Source: Paraburkholderia ultramafica (lineage in GTDB: Bacteria; Pseudomonadota; Gammaproteobacteria; Burkholderiales; Burkholderiaceae). Taken from it: DNA of 64,000 nt. Under the pieces are notes generated by a model, which saw only the letters and a program-made list of their open reading frames with translations, did no database searches and was not told the origin of the DNA. Positions within the stretch are counted from its first letter, which is position 1. Every line of letters begins with the position of its first letter. The translations under genes were made by a program, and so were the position numbers. The stretch is taken from the NCBI RefSeq assembly GCF_902859915.1, contig NZ_CADIKK010000009.1:62001-126000 (forward strand). The letters are read 5' to 3'. Shown piece after piece: positions 34,648-41,766 of this stretch.

Positions 34648-35370
34648 TCAGAGGATCGCGGCGACGCTGGTCAACCCGACCGTCGATCCATTCGACAGGA
34701 CGAGGCCCGCTGTGCCCGAGCTCTGCGTGACGACGCTTTCCACCGTCGCGCCGGTCAGCGTGGTGGCCGTGGCCTGCTGTCCGTTGATCGTGCCGGTTGC
34801 GGTGATCGTGTAGGTGCCGTCGGCCAGCGTGTTGCCCGCCGAGTCGGTCGGCGTCCAGCCGACCGGAATCGTGCCGGCCGACTGCTTGCCGAGGTCGATC
34901 GTGTTGACGATCGTGCCGGCCGAGTTCTTCACGACGACCTGCAGATCGCTCACGGAGTTCGCAAGCGTAACGCCGAACGCGCTGGCTTTGCCGCTCGCCA
35001 CCGAGATCGAGCTGCCCGGCGCGAGCACGGTCGAGCCGATCAGCAGCGCGGCCTGCGATTGCTGACCCGCTGCGAGCTGCGTCGACAGCGAGCTCAGCGA
35101 CGTGTTCAGCTGGCTGATGCCCTGCACCGTGCTGATCTGCGCGAGCTGCGAGGTCATCTGCGAGCTGTCCATCGGGTTGGTCGGATCCTGGTTCTTCAAT
35201 TGCGCGACGAGCAATTGCAGGAAGGTGTTCTGCAGATCGGTGGCCGACGTGCCGGACGTGCTGCTGGTCGAACCGGTCGAACTCGTGCTGCTGTTCGTGC
35301 CGTTCATCGTATCGAGCAGCGTTTGCGAAACGGTCGTGCCGCTGCTGCCGATCGTGGTGTTGGTGGTCAA
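34648..35370 (-). CDS. flgD: flagellar hook-capping / hook assembly protein FlgD
   Basis: A 240-residue protein that appears to start with TTG at 35370, preceded by GAGGAGACC. The N-terminal assembly motif is NTFLQLLVAQLKNQDPTNPM, then QMTSQLAQISTVQGISQLN. The C-terminal part is a FlgD Ig/tudor-like domain (about 110–240). FlgD caps the growing hook and is later replaced by FlgK. It lies 10 bp after flgC. Confidence 0.95.
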   Translation of the reverse strand: MTTNTTIGSSGTTVSQTLLDTMNGTNSSTSSTGSTSSTSGTSATDLQNTFLQLLVAQLKNQDPTNPMDSSQMTSQLAQISTVQGISQLNTSLSSLSTQLAAGQQSQAALLIGSTVLAPGSSISVASGKASAFGVTLANSVSDLQVVVKNSAGTIVNTIDLGKQSAGTIPVGWTPTDSAGNTLADGTYTITATGTINGQQATATTLTGATVESVVTQSSGTAGLVLSNGSTVGLTSVAAIL

Positions 35371-35380
35371 GGCGGTCTCC

Positions 35381-35806
35381 TCAGGTTCCGATCGTGAGCG
35401 TTTTCAGCATCAGGGTTTTGGCCGTGTTCAGCGTTTCGACGTTGGCCTGATAGGAGCGCGAGGCCGAGATCATGTTGACCATTTCCTGCACCGGGTCGAC
35501 GTTGGGCAGCGTCACATAGCCGTCCGCATTGGCCGCCGGATTGCCGGGTTCATAAGCGGTCTTCATCGGCGACGGGTCGTCGACCACGCCGGTGACCTGC
35601 ACCCCGCCCACCTGCTGGCCGGAGGCCGAGCGCGCGCCGCCGAGCGGGCTCACCGCGAACACGACCTGCTTGGCCTTGTACGGCTGGCCGTCCGGGCCGG
35701 TGGTACTGTCCGCGTTGGCGAGATTCGACGCCGTCACGTTGAGCCGCTGCGACTGCGCGGACATCGCGGAGCCGGCAACACCAAAAATATTCATCAGGGA
35801 TGGCAT
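35381..35806 (-). CDS. flgC: flagellar basal-body rod protein FlgC
   Basis: A 141-residue proximal rod protein. I start at the ATG at 35806 (MPSLMNIFG) because AGGAAACC precedes it; an in-frame codon 39 bases upstream lacks a ribosome site. Motifs: [40 protein letters not shown] and the C-terminal [20 protein letters not shown]. It is co-transcribed with flgB. Confidence 0.96.
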   Translation of the reverse strand: MPSLMNIFGVAGSAMSAQSQRLNVTASNLANADSTTGPDGQPYKAKQVVFAVSPLGGARSASGQQVGGVQVTGVVDDPSPMKTAYEPGNPAANADGYVTLPNVDPVQEMVNMISASRSYQANVETLNTAKTLMLKTLTIGT

Positions 35807-35912
35807 GGTTTCCTGACCTCTCCTGCCGGTTCGAGCCGGCTTCAAGTTAAGTCCCGTAGCGATTTGTTCGTGCTTGCTGCTGTGTCTGTTGCCGCGTGTC
35901 CCGCGTGTCTTG

Positions 35913-36410
35913 TTACGAGCCCGACGTGATCGCCGAGAGCATCGTTTTGATCTGGCTCGACAACACCGTCATGCCCGATTCGAAGTGCAGCGTGTTGTCG
36001 GCGAACTGGACCCGCTCGGTGTCGATATCCACTGTGTTGCCGTCGAGCGCGGGTTGCGTCGGTATCCGGTATTGCAGGTTGCCGTAGTCGTCGGGCGCGC
36101 CGCCCGTCGCGGTGAGCGTGGCTTTGCCGGCCATATGGCCCGGCGCGGTCGCCACCATCGACATGCCGCTGGTCACGCCGGCCGGCTGCGTCATCGCGAG
36201 CGTCGAACTGTTCGACGCGCCCTGGCCGGCGGCGCTGCCGCCCGTCTTCTTCAGCGCGCCGGCCAGCGACGAGGCGAAGTCGACGTCGCGCGCCTTGTAC
36301 CCGGGGGTATCGGCATTGGCAATATTCGACGACAGCAGCTCCTGCCGATAAGCACGCACATCGAGCGCCTGGCGGCCGAAGGCGAATTCGGCATCGAGTT
36401 TGTCCAGCAT
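35913..36410 (-). CDS. flgB: flagellar basal-body rod protein FlgB
   Basis: A 165-residue proximal rod protein with ATG after CGGGAGA, first gene of flgBCDEFGHIJ. Features: [35 protein letters not shown], and a conserved C-terminus ([20 protein letters not shown]). It is divergent from flgA across 217 bp containing the early-class promoter block. Confidence 0.96.
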   Translation of the reverse strand: MLDKLDAEFAFGRQALDVRAYRQELLSSNIANADTPGYKARDVDFASSLAGALKKTGGSAAGQGASNSSTLAMTQPAGVTSGMSMVATAPGHMAGKATLTATGGAPDDYGNLQYRIPTQPALDGNTVDIDTERVQFADNTLHFESGMTVLSSQIKTMLSAITSGS

Positions 36411-36510
36411 AGAAATCTCCCGAGAAGGTTCCCGAGGCCTCCCGTGACTGCGTCGCTCGCGGACAGCGTCGGCCGGGAAGGCCTTTTTGCATGAGGTGCA
36501 TCTTATGGGC

Positions 36511-36563
36511 CGAACGCAAGCGGCAATCGGACGAATAACCGGGAAAGGGGGCTTCTATTCAAC
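36511..36563. promoter_or_regulatory. putative class II (FlhDC-level) promoter block, flgB/flgA
   Basis: CGCAAGCGGCAATCGG (36515–36530), an AATAACC segment, GAAAGGGGGC (36543–36552) and TTCTATTCAACG lie between the divergent flgB and flgA. The flhB upstream region repeats most of this block nearly base for base, and the fliE/fliF region shares its parts. Assignment to FlhDC control is inferred. Confidence 0.5.
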
Positions 36564-36627
36564 GTTTGCGCAATCAGGGCGCTCACTAGAATGCAAAGCG
36601 TACTGATGTATTCGATGGAGAACCGCG

Positions 36628-38103
36628 ATGGACCAGCCCACTTCCGCTTTGCCGCAGCGTGCGAGCCGCGCGACGGCGCATCGCGCAGGTGCGGGCTCGC
36701 ATGCCGGCCGGCCGGCACGCGCGATGCGGCTTGCTCCGCGCGTTGCCATGCGCGCCACGTCGCGTCTTTTCACGCGGCTCGTGGTGAACGTGGCGCTGTG
36801 GGTCGCGGGCGGCATCGTGCTGCTGCCCGGCACGAGCCAGGCTCAGGAAGCCGGCGGCCCGATCGTGATTCCGGGGCCGGGCGAGAAGAACCCGGCCGCG
36901 CTGGCCGATCTCGCGCAGCATCTGCAGACGCCGTCGCAGCGCGCGGCTTCGGCCACGTCGCTGGCCGCTGCCACCGCACAGTCGATCGGACGCGGGCCGG
37001 CCACACGCGAGCCCGATCCGTTCGCGCGCGCCGCCAGCGCGAGCGGCGCGATCGTCATTGCGGGCGCGAACGAACCCGCCGCCGCGCCGGCGATGATCCG
37101 CACCAACTTCAAACCGGACGCCAACGGCGTCGTGACGATTCCGGCGCCGGGCAACGCCGCGGCGTCGGCGGATGTGGCGCGCGTCAATCTCGCGCCGGGT
37201 TCGCGCGCGATCGTGCCGGTGGTGGTGATGCCCGCGCCGGCCAGTCCCGCCGGCGCACAGCCGGTCAACGCCAGCGCGCCGCAAGGCGGCGGTTTCGACA
37301 GCCTCGCGGCGCGCGGCGAGCCGCCGCAATTCGGCGCGAACGGCAAGCCGCTCGCGCCGGCAGCCGCGCTGCCGAGCGTCCCCGTGATTGCCAGAACGCC
37401 GGCGGTGCGCCAACCGGCGCCGGCCGTCGCCCAGAAAAATCTGCAGGCCGCCGCCGTCGCGCAGCCGGCCACGCTGCCCGGCCAGCAGGATCCTGAAGCG
37501 ATTCACGCCGCGGCCCTCGCCTTCCTGCAACAACAGTCCGTCGGCTTGCCCGGCAAGATCGACATCACCGTCGCAGCGGCTTTTCCGCGCGGCCTCGCCG
37601 CCTGCGCCGCGCTCGAACCGTTCATGCCGACGGGCGCGCGCCTGTGGGGCCGCACGACGGTCGGCGTGCGCTGCGCGGGCGGGCGCCCGTGGACTATTTA
37701 CCTGCAGGCGCGCGTCTCACTGCATGCAACCTACTACCTGGCCGCCCGCGCGATGGCGCCGGGCGAAGTGCTCACGGCCGCCGACCTCGTCGCGCGCGAC
37801 GGCGACCTGACCGGCTTGCCGCAGGCGATCGTCACCGATCCATCACAGGCGATCGGCTCGGTCTCGCTCACCCGCATCGCAGGCGGCATGCCGCTGCGCC
37901 GCGACATGCTCAAGAGCGCGTCGGCAATCGCGATCGGCCAGACGGTCCGGGTGGTGGCGGCCGGCGACGGCTTCTCGATCTCGGCCGAAGGCAGCGCGAT
38001 GAACAACGCGTCGCCGGGTCAGCAGGTGCGGGTCAAGACCGCTAACGGGCAGATCATTTCGGGCATCGTCAAGGACGGCGCGACAGTAGAGATTCAGTTG
38101 TGA
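36628..38103 (+). CDS. flgA: flagellar P-ring assembly chaperone FlgA (extended)
   Basis: A 491-residue protein, about twice the usual FlgA length (around 220). The C-terminal 230 residues are a normal FlgA with a SAF domain (YYLAARAMAPGEVLTAADLV, GSVSLTRIAGGMPLRRDML, GQTVRVVAAGDGFSISAEG, GQQVRVKTANGQIISGIVKD). The N-terminus has a long basic leader, a signal-type helix (about 51–72, ending SQAQ) and some 200 residues of Ala/Pro-rich linker with a degenerate repeated I-x-IPxPG-type motif. In-frame ATGs at 36724 and 36748 would give a more ordinary signal peptide. FlgA assists P-ring (FlgI) assembly. Confidence 0.93.
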   Translation: MDQPTSALPQRASRATAHRAGAGSHAGRPARAMRLAPRVAMRATSRLFTRLVVNVALWVAGGIVLLPGTSQAQEAGGPIVIPGPGEKNPAALADLAQHLQTPSQRAASATSLAAATAQSIGRGPATREPDPFARAASASGAIVIAGANEPAAAPAMIRTNFKPDANGVVTIPAPGNAAASADVARVNLAPGSRAIVPVVVMPAPASPAGAQPVNASAPQGGGFDSLAARGEPPQFGANGKPLAPAAALPSVPVIARTPAVRQPAPAVAQKNLQAAAVAQPATLPGQQDPEAIHAAALAFLQQQSVGLPGKIDITVAAAFPRGLAACAALEPFMPTGARLWGRTTVGVRCAGGRPWTIYLQARVSLHATYYLAARAMAPGEVLTAADLVARDGDLTGLPQAIVTDPSQAIGSVSLTRIAGGMPLRRDMLKSASAIAIGQTVRVVAAGDGFSISAEGSAMNNASPGQQVRVKTANGQIISGIVKDGATVEIQL

Positions 38104-38221
38104 AAAGGCTGGCCGCCCTCGACCCCATGCCGCAACCGGCTGTCGCGGCGGCTTGGGCGGGAGCGGTATCGAGGGGGGCGGATTGCGCTGCAAAGCAAGG
38201 CCGCCCGTGGAGCGATTGCGC

Positions 38222-38249
38222 TAAAGTTTTGATCAGCGGTTGCCGTTAT
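38222..38249 (+). promoter_or_regulatory. sigma-28 promoter for flgM
   Basis: TAAA (38222–38225), 16 nt, GCCGTTAT (38242–38249), with TAAAGTTT extending the −35 match. It lies about 30 nt upstream of flgM, giving FliA-dependent production of its own anti-sigma factor in addition to read-through from flgA. Confidence 0.75.
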
Positions 38250-38277
38250 CAGGATCAAATCGTTCAGGAAGCCAATC

Positions 38278-38634
38278 GTGAAAGTCGATTCCACAACCAA
38301 TTCGAATCTGCCGACGTTGAAAGACGCCTTGTCCCGCTCGCAACAGAGCGATGCCACCCCTGCTGCCGGCAACGCGCAGAGTGGTGCGAGCACGGCCGCG
38401 CAGACCGCCGCCGGCGGTTCGGGCGACGCCAGCGTCAACCTGTCGGGCCTGTCGCAGCATCTGCGCAGCCTCGCGGCGTCGGGCGCGGCCGATATCGACA
38501 CGGCGCACGTCACGTCGATCAAGCAGGCCATCAAGGACGGCACGCTGCAGATCGATTCGAGCAAGATCGCCGACGGCGTGCTGCAGACGGCACGCGACCT
38601 GTTGCAGAACAAAACCTCGTCGACCGGCAATTAA
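38278..38634 (+). CDS. flgM: anti-sigma-28 factor FlgM
   Basis: A 118-residue small, largely unstructured protein with a GTG start after AGGAAG. The N-terminus is Ser/Ala/Thr-rich. The C-terminal sigma-binding helices include VNLSGLSQHLRSLAASGAAD, DTAHVTSIKQAIKDGTLQID and SSKIADGVLQTARDLL. FlgM holds FliA (40134–40868) inactive until the hook is finished, when it is secreted through the flagellum. Confidence 0.95.
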   Translation: MKVDSTTNSNLPTLKDALSRSQQSDATPAAGNAQSGASTAAQTAAGGSGDASVNLSGLSQHLRSLAASGAADIDTAHVTSIKQAIKDGTLQIDSSKIADGVLQTARDLLQNKTSSTGN

Positions 38635-38728
38635 TCGGCACAGCGAAGTGCGGTGAAGTGCCGGGTGGCGTTCGACAAACTCGGCTCGCGAGTCCTGCGC
38701 GAGCCGGCGTGCTTAGCGAGTTGTTGAG

Positions 38729-39175
38729 ATGAAAGACGCCCTGCTTGCCACCCTCATCGAAGAATATTCGACCGTCGAGGCGTTCGCCTCGATCCTGATG
38801 CTCGAATCCAGGGCGCTGACCGCCGTGTCGCCGCTGGAGCAGTTGCCCTCGATCGTCGAAAAGAAAACCGAACTGATCGGCGTGCTCGCGAAGCTCGAAG
38901 CCGCGCGCGACACGCAACTGGCCGAGCTGGGCTTGCCGGCCGGCTGGTCCGGCATGGAACTGGCGGCCAGCACCGATGCGCGGGTCGCCACGCAATGGAC
39001 GCTGCTGCAAAAAGCCGCCGAGCGCGCCCGGCGCGCCAACACCAATAATGGTGAGTTGATTCGCGTGCGGATGGATTACAACCAGCGAGCGCTGGCGGCA
39101 CTGCAGGTGAACGTACCGCGCAAGGCCAACTTCTACGGGCCGGATGGCCGGATTCCGGCACACTCCGGACTTTGA
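38729..39175 (+). CDS. flgN: FlgK/FlgL export chaperone FlgN
   Basis: A 148-residue helical protein, last of flgAMN. Sequences such as SIVEKKTELIGVLAKLEAAR and NGELIRVRMDYNQRALAALQ match the FlgN family; the C-terminal NFYGPDGR is a common FlgN ending. It keeps HAP1 and HAP3 export-competent. A rho-independent-type hairpin follows at 39237. Confidence 0.93.
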   Translation: MKDALLATLIEEYSTVEAFASILMLESRALTAVSPLEQLPSIVEKKTELIGVLAKLEAARDTQLAELGLPAGWSGMELAASTDARVATQWTLLQKAAERARRANTNNGELIRVRMDYNQRALAALQVNVPRKANFYGPDGRIPAHSGL

Positions 39176-39236
39176 AGATTATTTGCGGCTGACCGGCCCA
39201 TGCGCCGGTCCCGGCCTGGCAGAACTGGCCGAACGA

Positions 39237-39262
39237 AAAGGCTCGTCTTTGACGGGCCTTTG
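39237..39262 (+). terminator. terminator after flgN
   Basis: AAAGGCTCGTC (from 39237), TTT loop, GACGGGCCTTT (39251–39261): a 10-bp stem with one G·T pair, A-rich before and T-rich at its 3' edge. It ends the flgAMN unit and isolates hicAB. Confidence 0.8.
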
Positions 39263-39490
39263 CTATTTCTGGCGCCGCCACTCCCCCCACTGCTGTAAGC
39301 CCCACTCACTCCAGCACCGCAACGTTAGCCATCCGGCTAGCTAGCGCGTAATGCCGCGGCGCGTTGAAATGATGACATTCCCAATCGAGCTTTCGCCGTC
39401 GCCCTGCTCTGGAGTCGCGGCGCATCCGCAGGCGAAGCTCTGCCCACTAGCGAGGTTGTGTAATCGTGTGTATAATCAGACGAGTGCAAT
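39263..39490 (+). promoter_or_regulatory. hicA upstream region with TATAAT box
   Basis: A non-coding stretch before hicA. It contains a perfect TATAAT at 39471–39476, about 15 nt before the hicA ATG, but no clear −35 at the expected distance. No other feature was recognised. Confidence 0.45.
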
Positions 39491-39673
39491 ATGAACAGCG
39501 CCGAGGTCGTCAAACTGATCCACGCCGATGGCTGGCAACTCATCCGGATATCGGGCAGCCACCATCATTTCCGGCACACGGTAAAGCCCGGTCTCGTGAC
39601 CATCCCGCATCCGAAAAAGGATCTGCCGCCCGGCACCCTGAACAGCATTCTGAAACAGGCAGGCCTGAAATGA
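39491..39673 (+). CDS. hicA: HicA family mRNA-interferase toxin
   Basis: A 60-residue toxin with the full HicA fold: MNSAEVVKLIHADGWQLIRI, the catalytic-histidine patch GSHHHFRH (residues 22–29), VTIPHPKKDLPPGTLNSILK. HicA is a double-stranded-RNA-binding-like endoribonuclease that cleaves mRNA when unrestrained. Its stop overlaps the hicB ATG by four bases. It is inserted between flgN and fliA, two parts of the flagellar regulatory circuit. Confidence 0.93.
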   Translation: MNSAEVVKLIHADGWQLIRISGSHHHFRHTVKPGLVTIPHPKKDLPPGTLNSILKQAGLK

Positions 39674-40080
39674 AGAACCTGATTTTCCCGATCGCAATCG
39701 AGCCTGGTGACGACAAGCATGCGTTCGGCGTGGTGGTGCCCGACATCCCGGGCTGCTACTCGGCGGGCGACACGCTGGAGCAAGCCTACGCGAACGCCAA
39801 AGAGGCCATCGAAACGCATCTCGAGACCTTGCTCGACGAAGGCATGCCGCTGCCCGAACGGCACACGCTGGACGAGCATCGGCGCAATCCCGACTTCGCG
39901 AAATTCACATGGGGTGTCGTGACAACGCGCAATATTCCGGCGTTGAAGAAGGCGATCCGCATCAATATCTCGCTGCCCGAGGCGCTGGTCCAGGAGATCG
40001 ACGCTTACGCGCAGGCGCGCGGTATGTCGCGCTCGGCCTTTCTCGCGCTCGCCGCCGAACATGAGATGGCTGACGCGTGA
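39670..40080 (+). CDS. hicB: HicB family antitoxin
   Basis: A 136-residue antitoxin. The N-terminal HicB partial RNase-H-like domain reads HAFGVVVPDIPGCYSAGDTL, EQAYANAKEAIETHLETLLD. The C-terminal ribbon-helix-helix DNA-binding domain reads IRINISLPEALVQEIDAYAQ, RGMSRSAFLALAA. It neutralises HicA and probably autorepresses the operon. It is convergent with fliA, 53 bp apart. Confidence 0.93.
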   Translation: MKNLIFPIAIEPGDDKHAFGVVVPDIPGCYSAGDTLEQAYANAKEAIETHLETLLDEGMPLPERHTLDEHRRNPDFAKFTWGVVTTRNIPALKKAIRINISLPEALVQEIDAYAQARGMSRSAFLALAAEHEMADA

Positions 40081-40133
40081 AGAACAAGGTGGGCGTGTAG
40101 CGCGCCACCCGCCCAACATCGAACGGACGGGCT

Positions 40134-40868
40134 TCAGTTCGCCTCGGCGTTCGCCCAGGCCATTTCGCGCAACCGCGTACGCAGGCGCGCCACGGCCTGG
40201 CTGTGCAACTGGCACACGCGCGACTCGCTGACTTCCATCACCGCGCCGATTTCGCGCAGGTTCATGCCGCGCTCGTAGTACAGCGACATCAGCAGCTTCT
40301 CGCGTTCCGGCAAGCGGTCGATCGCCTCCACTAGCGCCGAGCGCAGGCTGTCGTCGAGCAACGCCGAGAGCGGGTCGGAATGATCCACGCAATAGCGGTC
40401 GAGAAACGGTTCGTCGTCGGCGGAGCGGTCGAAGTCTTCGTAATAGATCAACTGGCTGCCGTGCAGGTCCTGCAGCATCGACTGATATTCGTCGAGCGGC
40501 ATTTGCAGATGCTCGGCAATCTCCGTTTCGCTCGCCGAGCGGCCCAGGTTCTGCTCCACCTTGTGCACCGCCGTTTCGACTTCACGCGAGGTGCGCCGCA
40601 GGCTGCGCGGCAGCCAGTCGTTGCTGCGCAACTCGTCGAGCATCGCACCGCGAATCCGCTGGCTGGCGTAGGTTTCGAACTGCGCGCCCTGATCTTCCTT
40701 GTAGCGGCCCGCGGCATCCAGCAACCCGATCATGCCGGCCTGGATAAGATCGTCGAGATCGACGCTCGCCGGCATCTTGGCGACGAGTTGCAAGCCGAGG
40801 CGGCGCACGAGCGGTGCGTACTTCGTCAGAACATCGGCTTGGGAAATCTTTCCTTGGGCGTTATACAT
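40134..40868 (-). CDS. fliA: flagellar sigma factor FliA (sigma-28)
   Basis: A 244-residue sigma factor starting MYNAQGKISQ after GGGGAGC. Region 2 includes YAPLVRRLGLQLVAKMPASV, DLDDLIQAGMIGLLDAAGRY, FETYASQRIRGAMLDELRSN and DWLPRSLRR. Region 4 includes LPEREKLLMSLYYERGMNLR, EIGAVMEVSESRVCQLHSQA. FliA directs late genes; candidate targets in this window are fliS, flgK, ycgR, flgM and motA. It is last in flhF-flhG-fliA. Confidence 0.97.
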   Translation of the reverse strand: MYNAQGKISQADVLTKYAPLVRRLGLQLVAKMPASVDLDDLIQAGMIGLLDAAGRYKEDQGAQFETYASQRIRGAMLDELRSNDWLPRSLRRTSREVETAVHKVEQNLGRSASETEIAEHLQMPLDEYQSMLQDLHGSQLIYYEDFDRSADDEPFLDRYCVDHSDPLSALLDDSLRSALVEAIDRLPEREKLLMSLYYERGMNLREIGAVMEVSESRVCQLHSQAVARLRTRLREMAWANAEAN

Positions 40869-40896
40869 CGTGCTCCCCTTGTCCTTGTGCCGCCTC

Positions 40897-41766
40897 TCAG
40901 GCGTGCTGCGCGGACGGTTGGTCGGCGTGCTGCGCCGCTGAAACTGTCGCAGGCGCCATCCACGGCGTTTGCGACGAGATCGCTGGCCGCATCGGCCAGT
41001 ACTGCAATTCGGCGGCGAGGCGCCGGAAGTCGCGCGCAGCCGGTGTCGATGGAAACGCATCGACGACACAACGCGACAACTCCAGGGCTCGCGCCATCCG
41101 CGTATCGGCGGCAATGCAGCCGGCGTCTTCCAGCGCCACCGTCAGGTAGCGCCCGGCCACGCCGGCCAGGTTGGCAAACGTCGTATGCGCGTCGTTCACG
41201 CTTTGCACGTGGTTCGTCAGCACGCGGAACTGCGCGATCGCGTGCGCGTAGTGCAGACGCTTCATGCAGGCATACGCGTCAGTGATCGCCTGCGCCGACA
41301 CGCGCGTGACGATCATCACGTCGTGCGCCTGTCGCGCGAATTGCGACAGATGGCCTTGCTCGTCGAGTTGCGCGTCGATCAGCACGATGTCGGCGGAACC
41401 GCCGAGCAGCACGTTGAACTGCGCAGCCGTGTGGCTTTCGCGGTTGTTACGCGACGCGGCCAGTACCGAAAAACCCAGCGCGTGCCGCACGGCGGCGTCG
41501 TCGAGCGTCATCTCGCCGCGCATCACGGCCGAAAAATTGCCGGCGCCGCGCAAGCCGCCGAGCATCGCGCTCACCGATTTGTCGCCCACGCATTCGTCGA
41601 TCACCAGCACGTCCTTGCCCTGCTGCGCGAGCGCCGCGGCGAGGTTGACCACCACCGTGGTGCAGCCCACGCCGACCGGTCCGCCCGTCACCGCAAGCAC
41701 GCGCGCGCCGCTGCGCGCAAGCAGCCGCCGCAGTCCTTCCGCCTGATCCGAAATGAGCTTATCCAA
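40897..41766 (-). CDS. flhG: FlhG/FleN-type MinD-like ATPase with altered Walker A
   Basis: A 289-residue MinD/ParA-family protein with a TTG start overlapping the flhF end by eight bases. The N-terminal DQAEGLRRLL matches the activation helix by which FlhG stimulates the FlhF GTPase. The Walker A region reads VTGGPVGVGCTTVVVNLAAA; compared with the usual GKGGVGKT, the signature lysine is Pro30 and the P-loop lysine is Cys35. FlhG controls flagellar number and location. Loss of both lysines suggests that ATP binding or hydrolysis is lost or changed. Confidence 0.9.
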   Translation of the reverse strand: MDKLISDQAEGLRRLLARSGARVLAVTGGPVGVGCTTVVVNLAAALAQQGKDVLVIDECVGDKSVSAMLGGLRGAGNFSAVMRGEMTLDDAAVRHALGFSVLAASRNNRESHTAAQFNVLLGGSADIVLIDAQLDEQGHLSQFARQAHDVMIVTRVSAQAITDAYACMKRLHYAHAIAQFRVLTNHVQSVNDAHTTFANLAGVAGRYLTVALEDAGCIAADTRMARALELSRCVVDAFPSTPAARDFRRLAAELQYWPMRPAISSQTPWMAPATVSAAQHADQPSAQHA

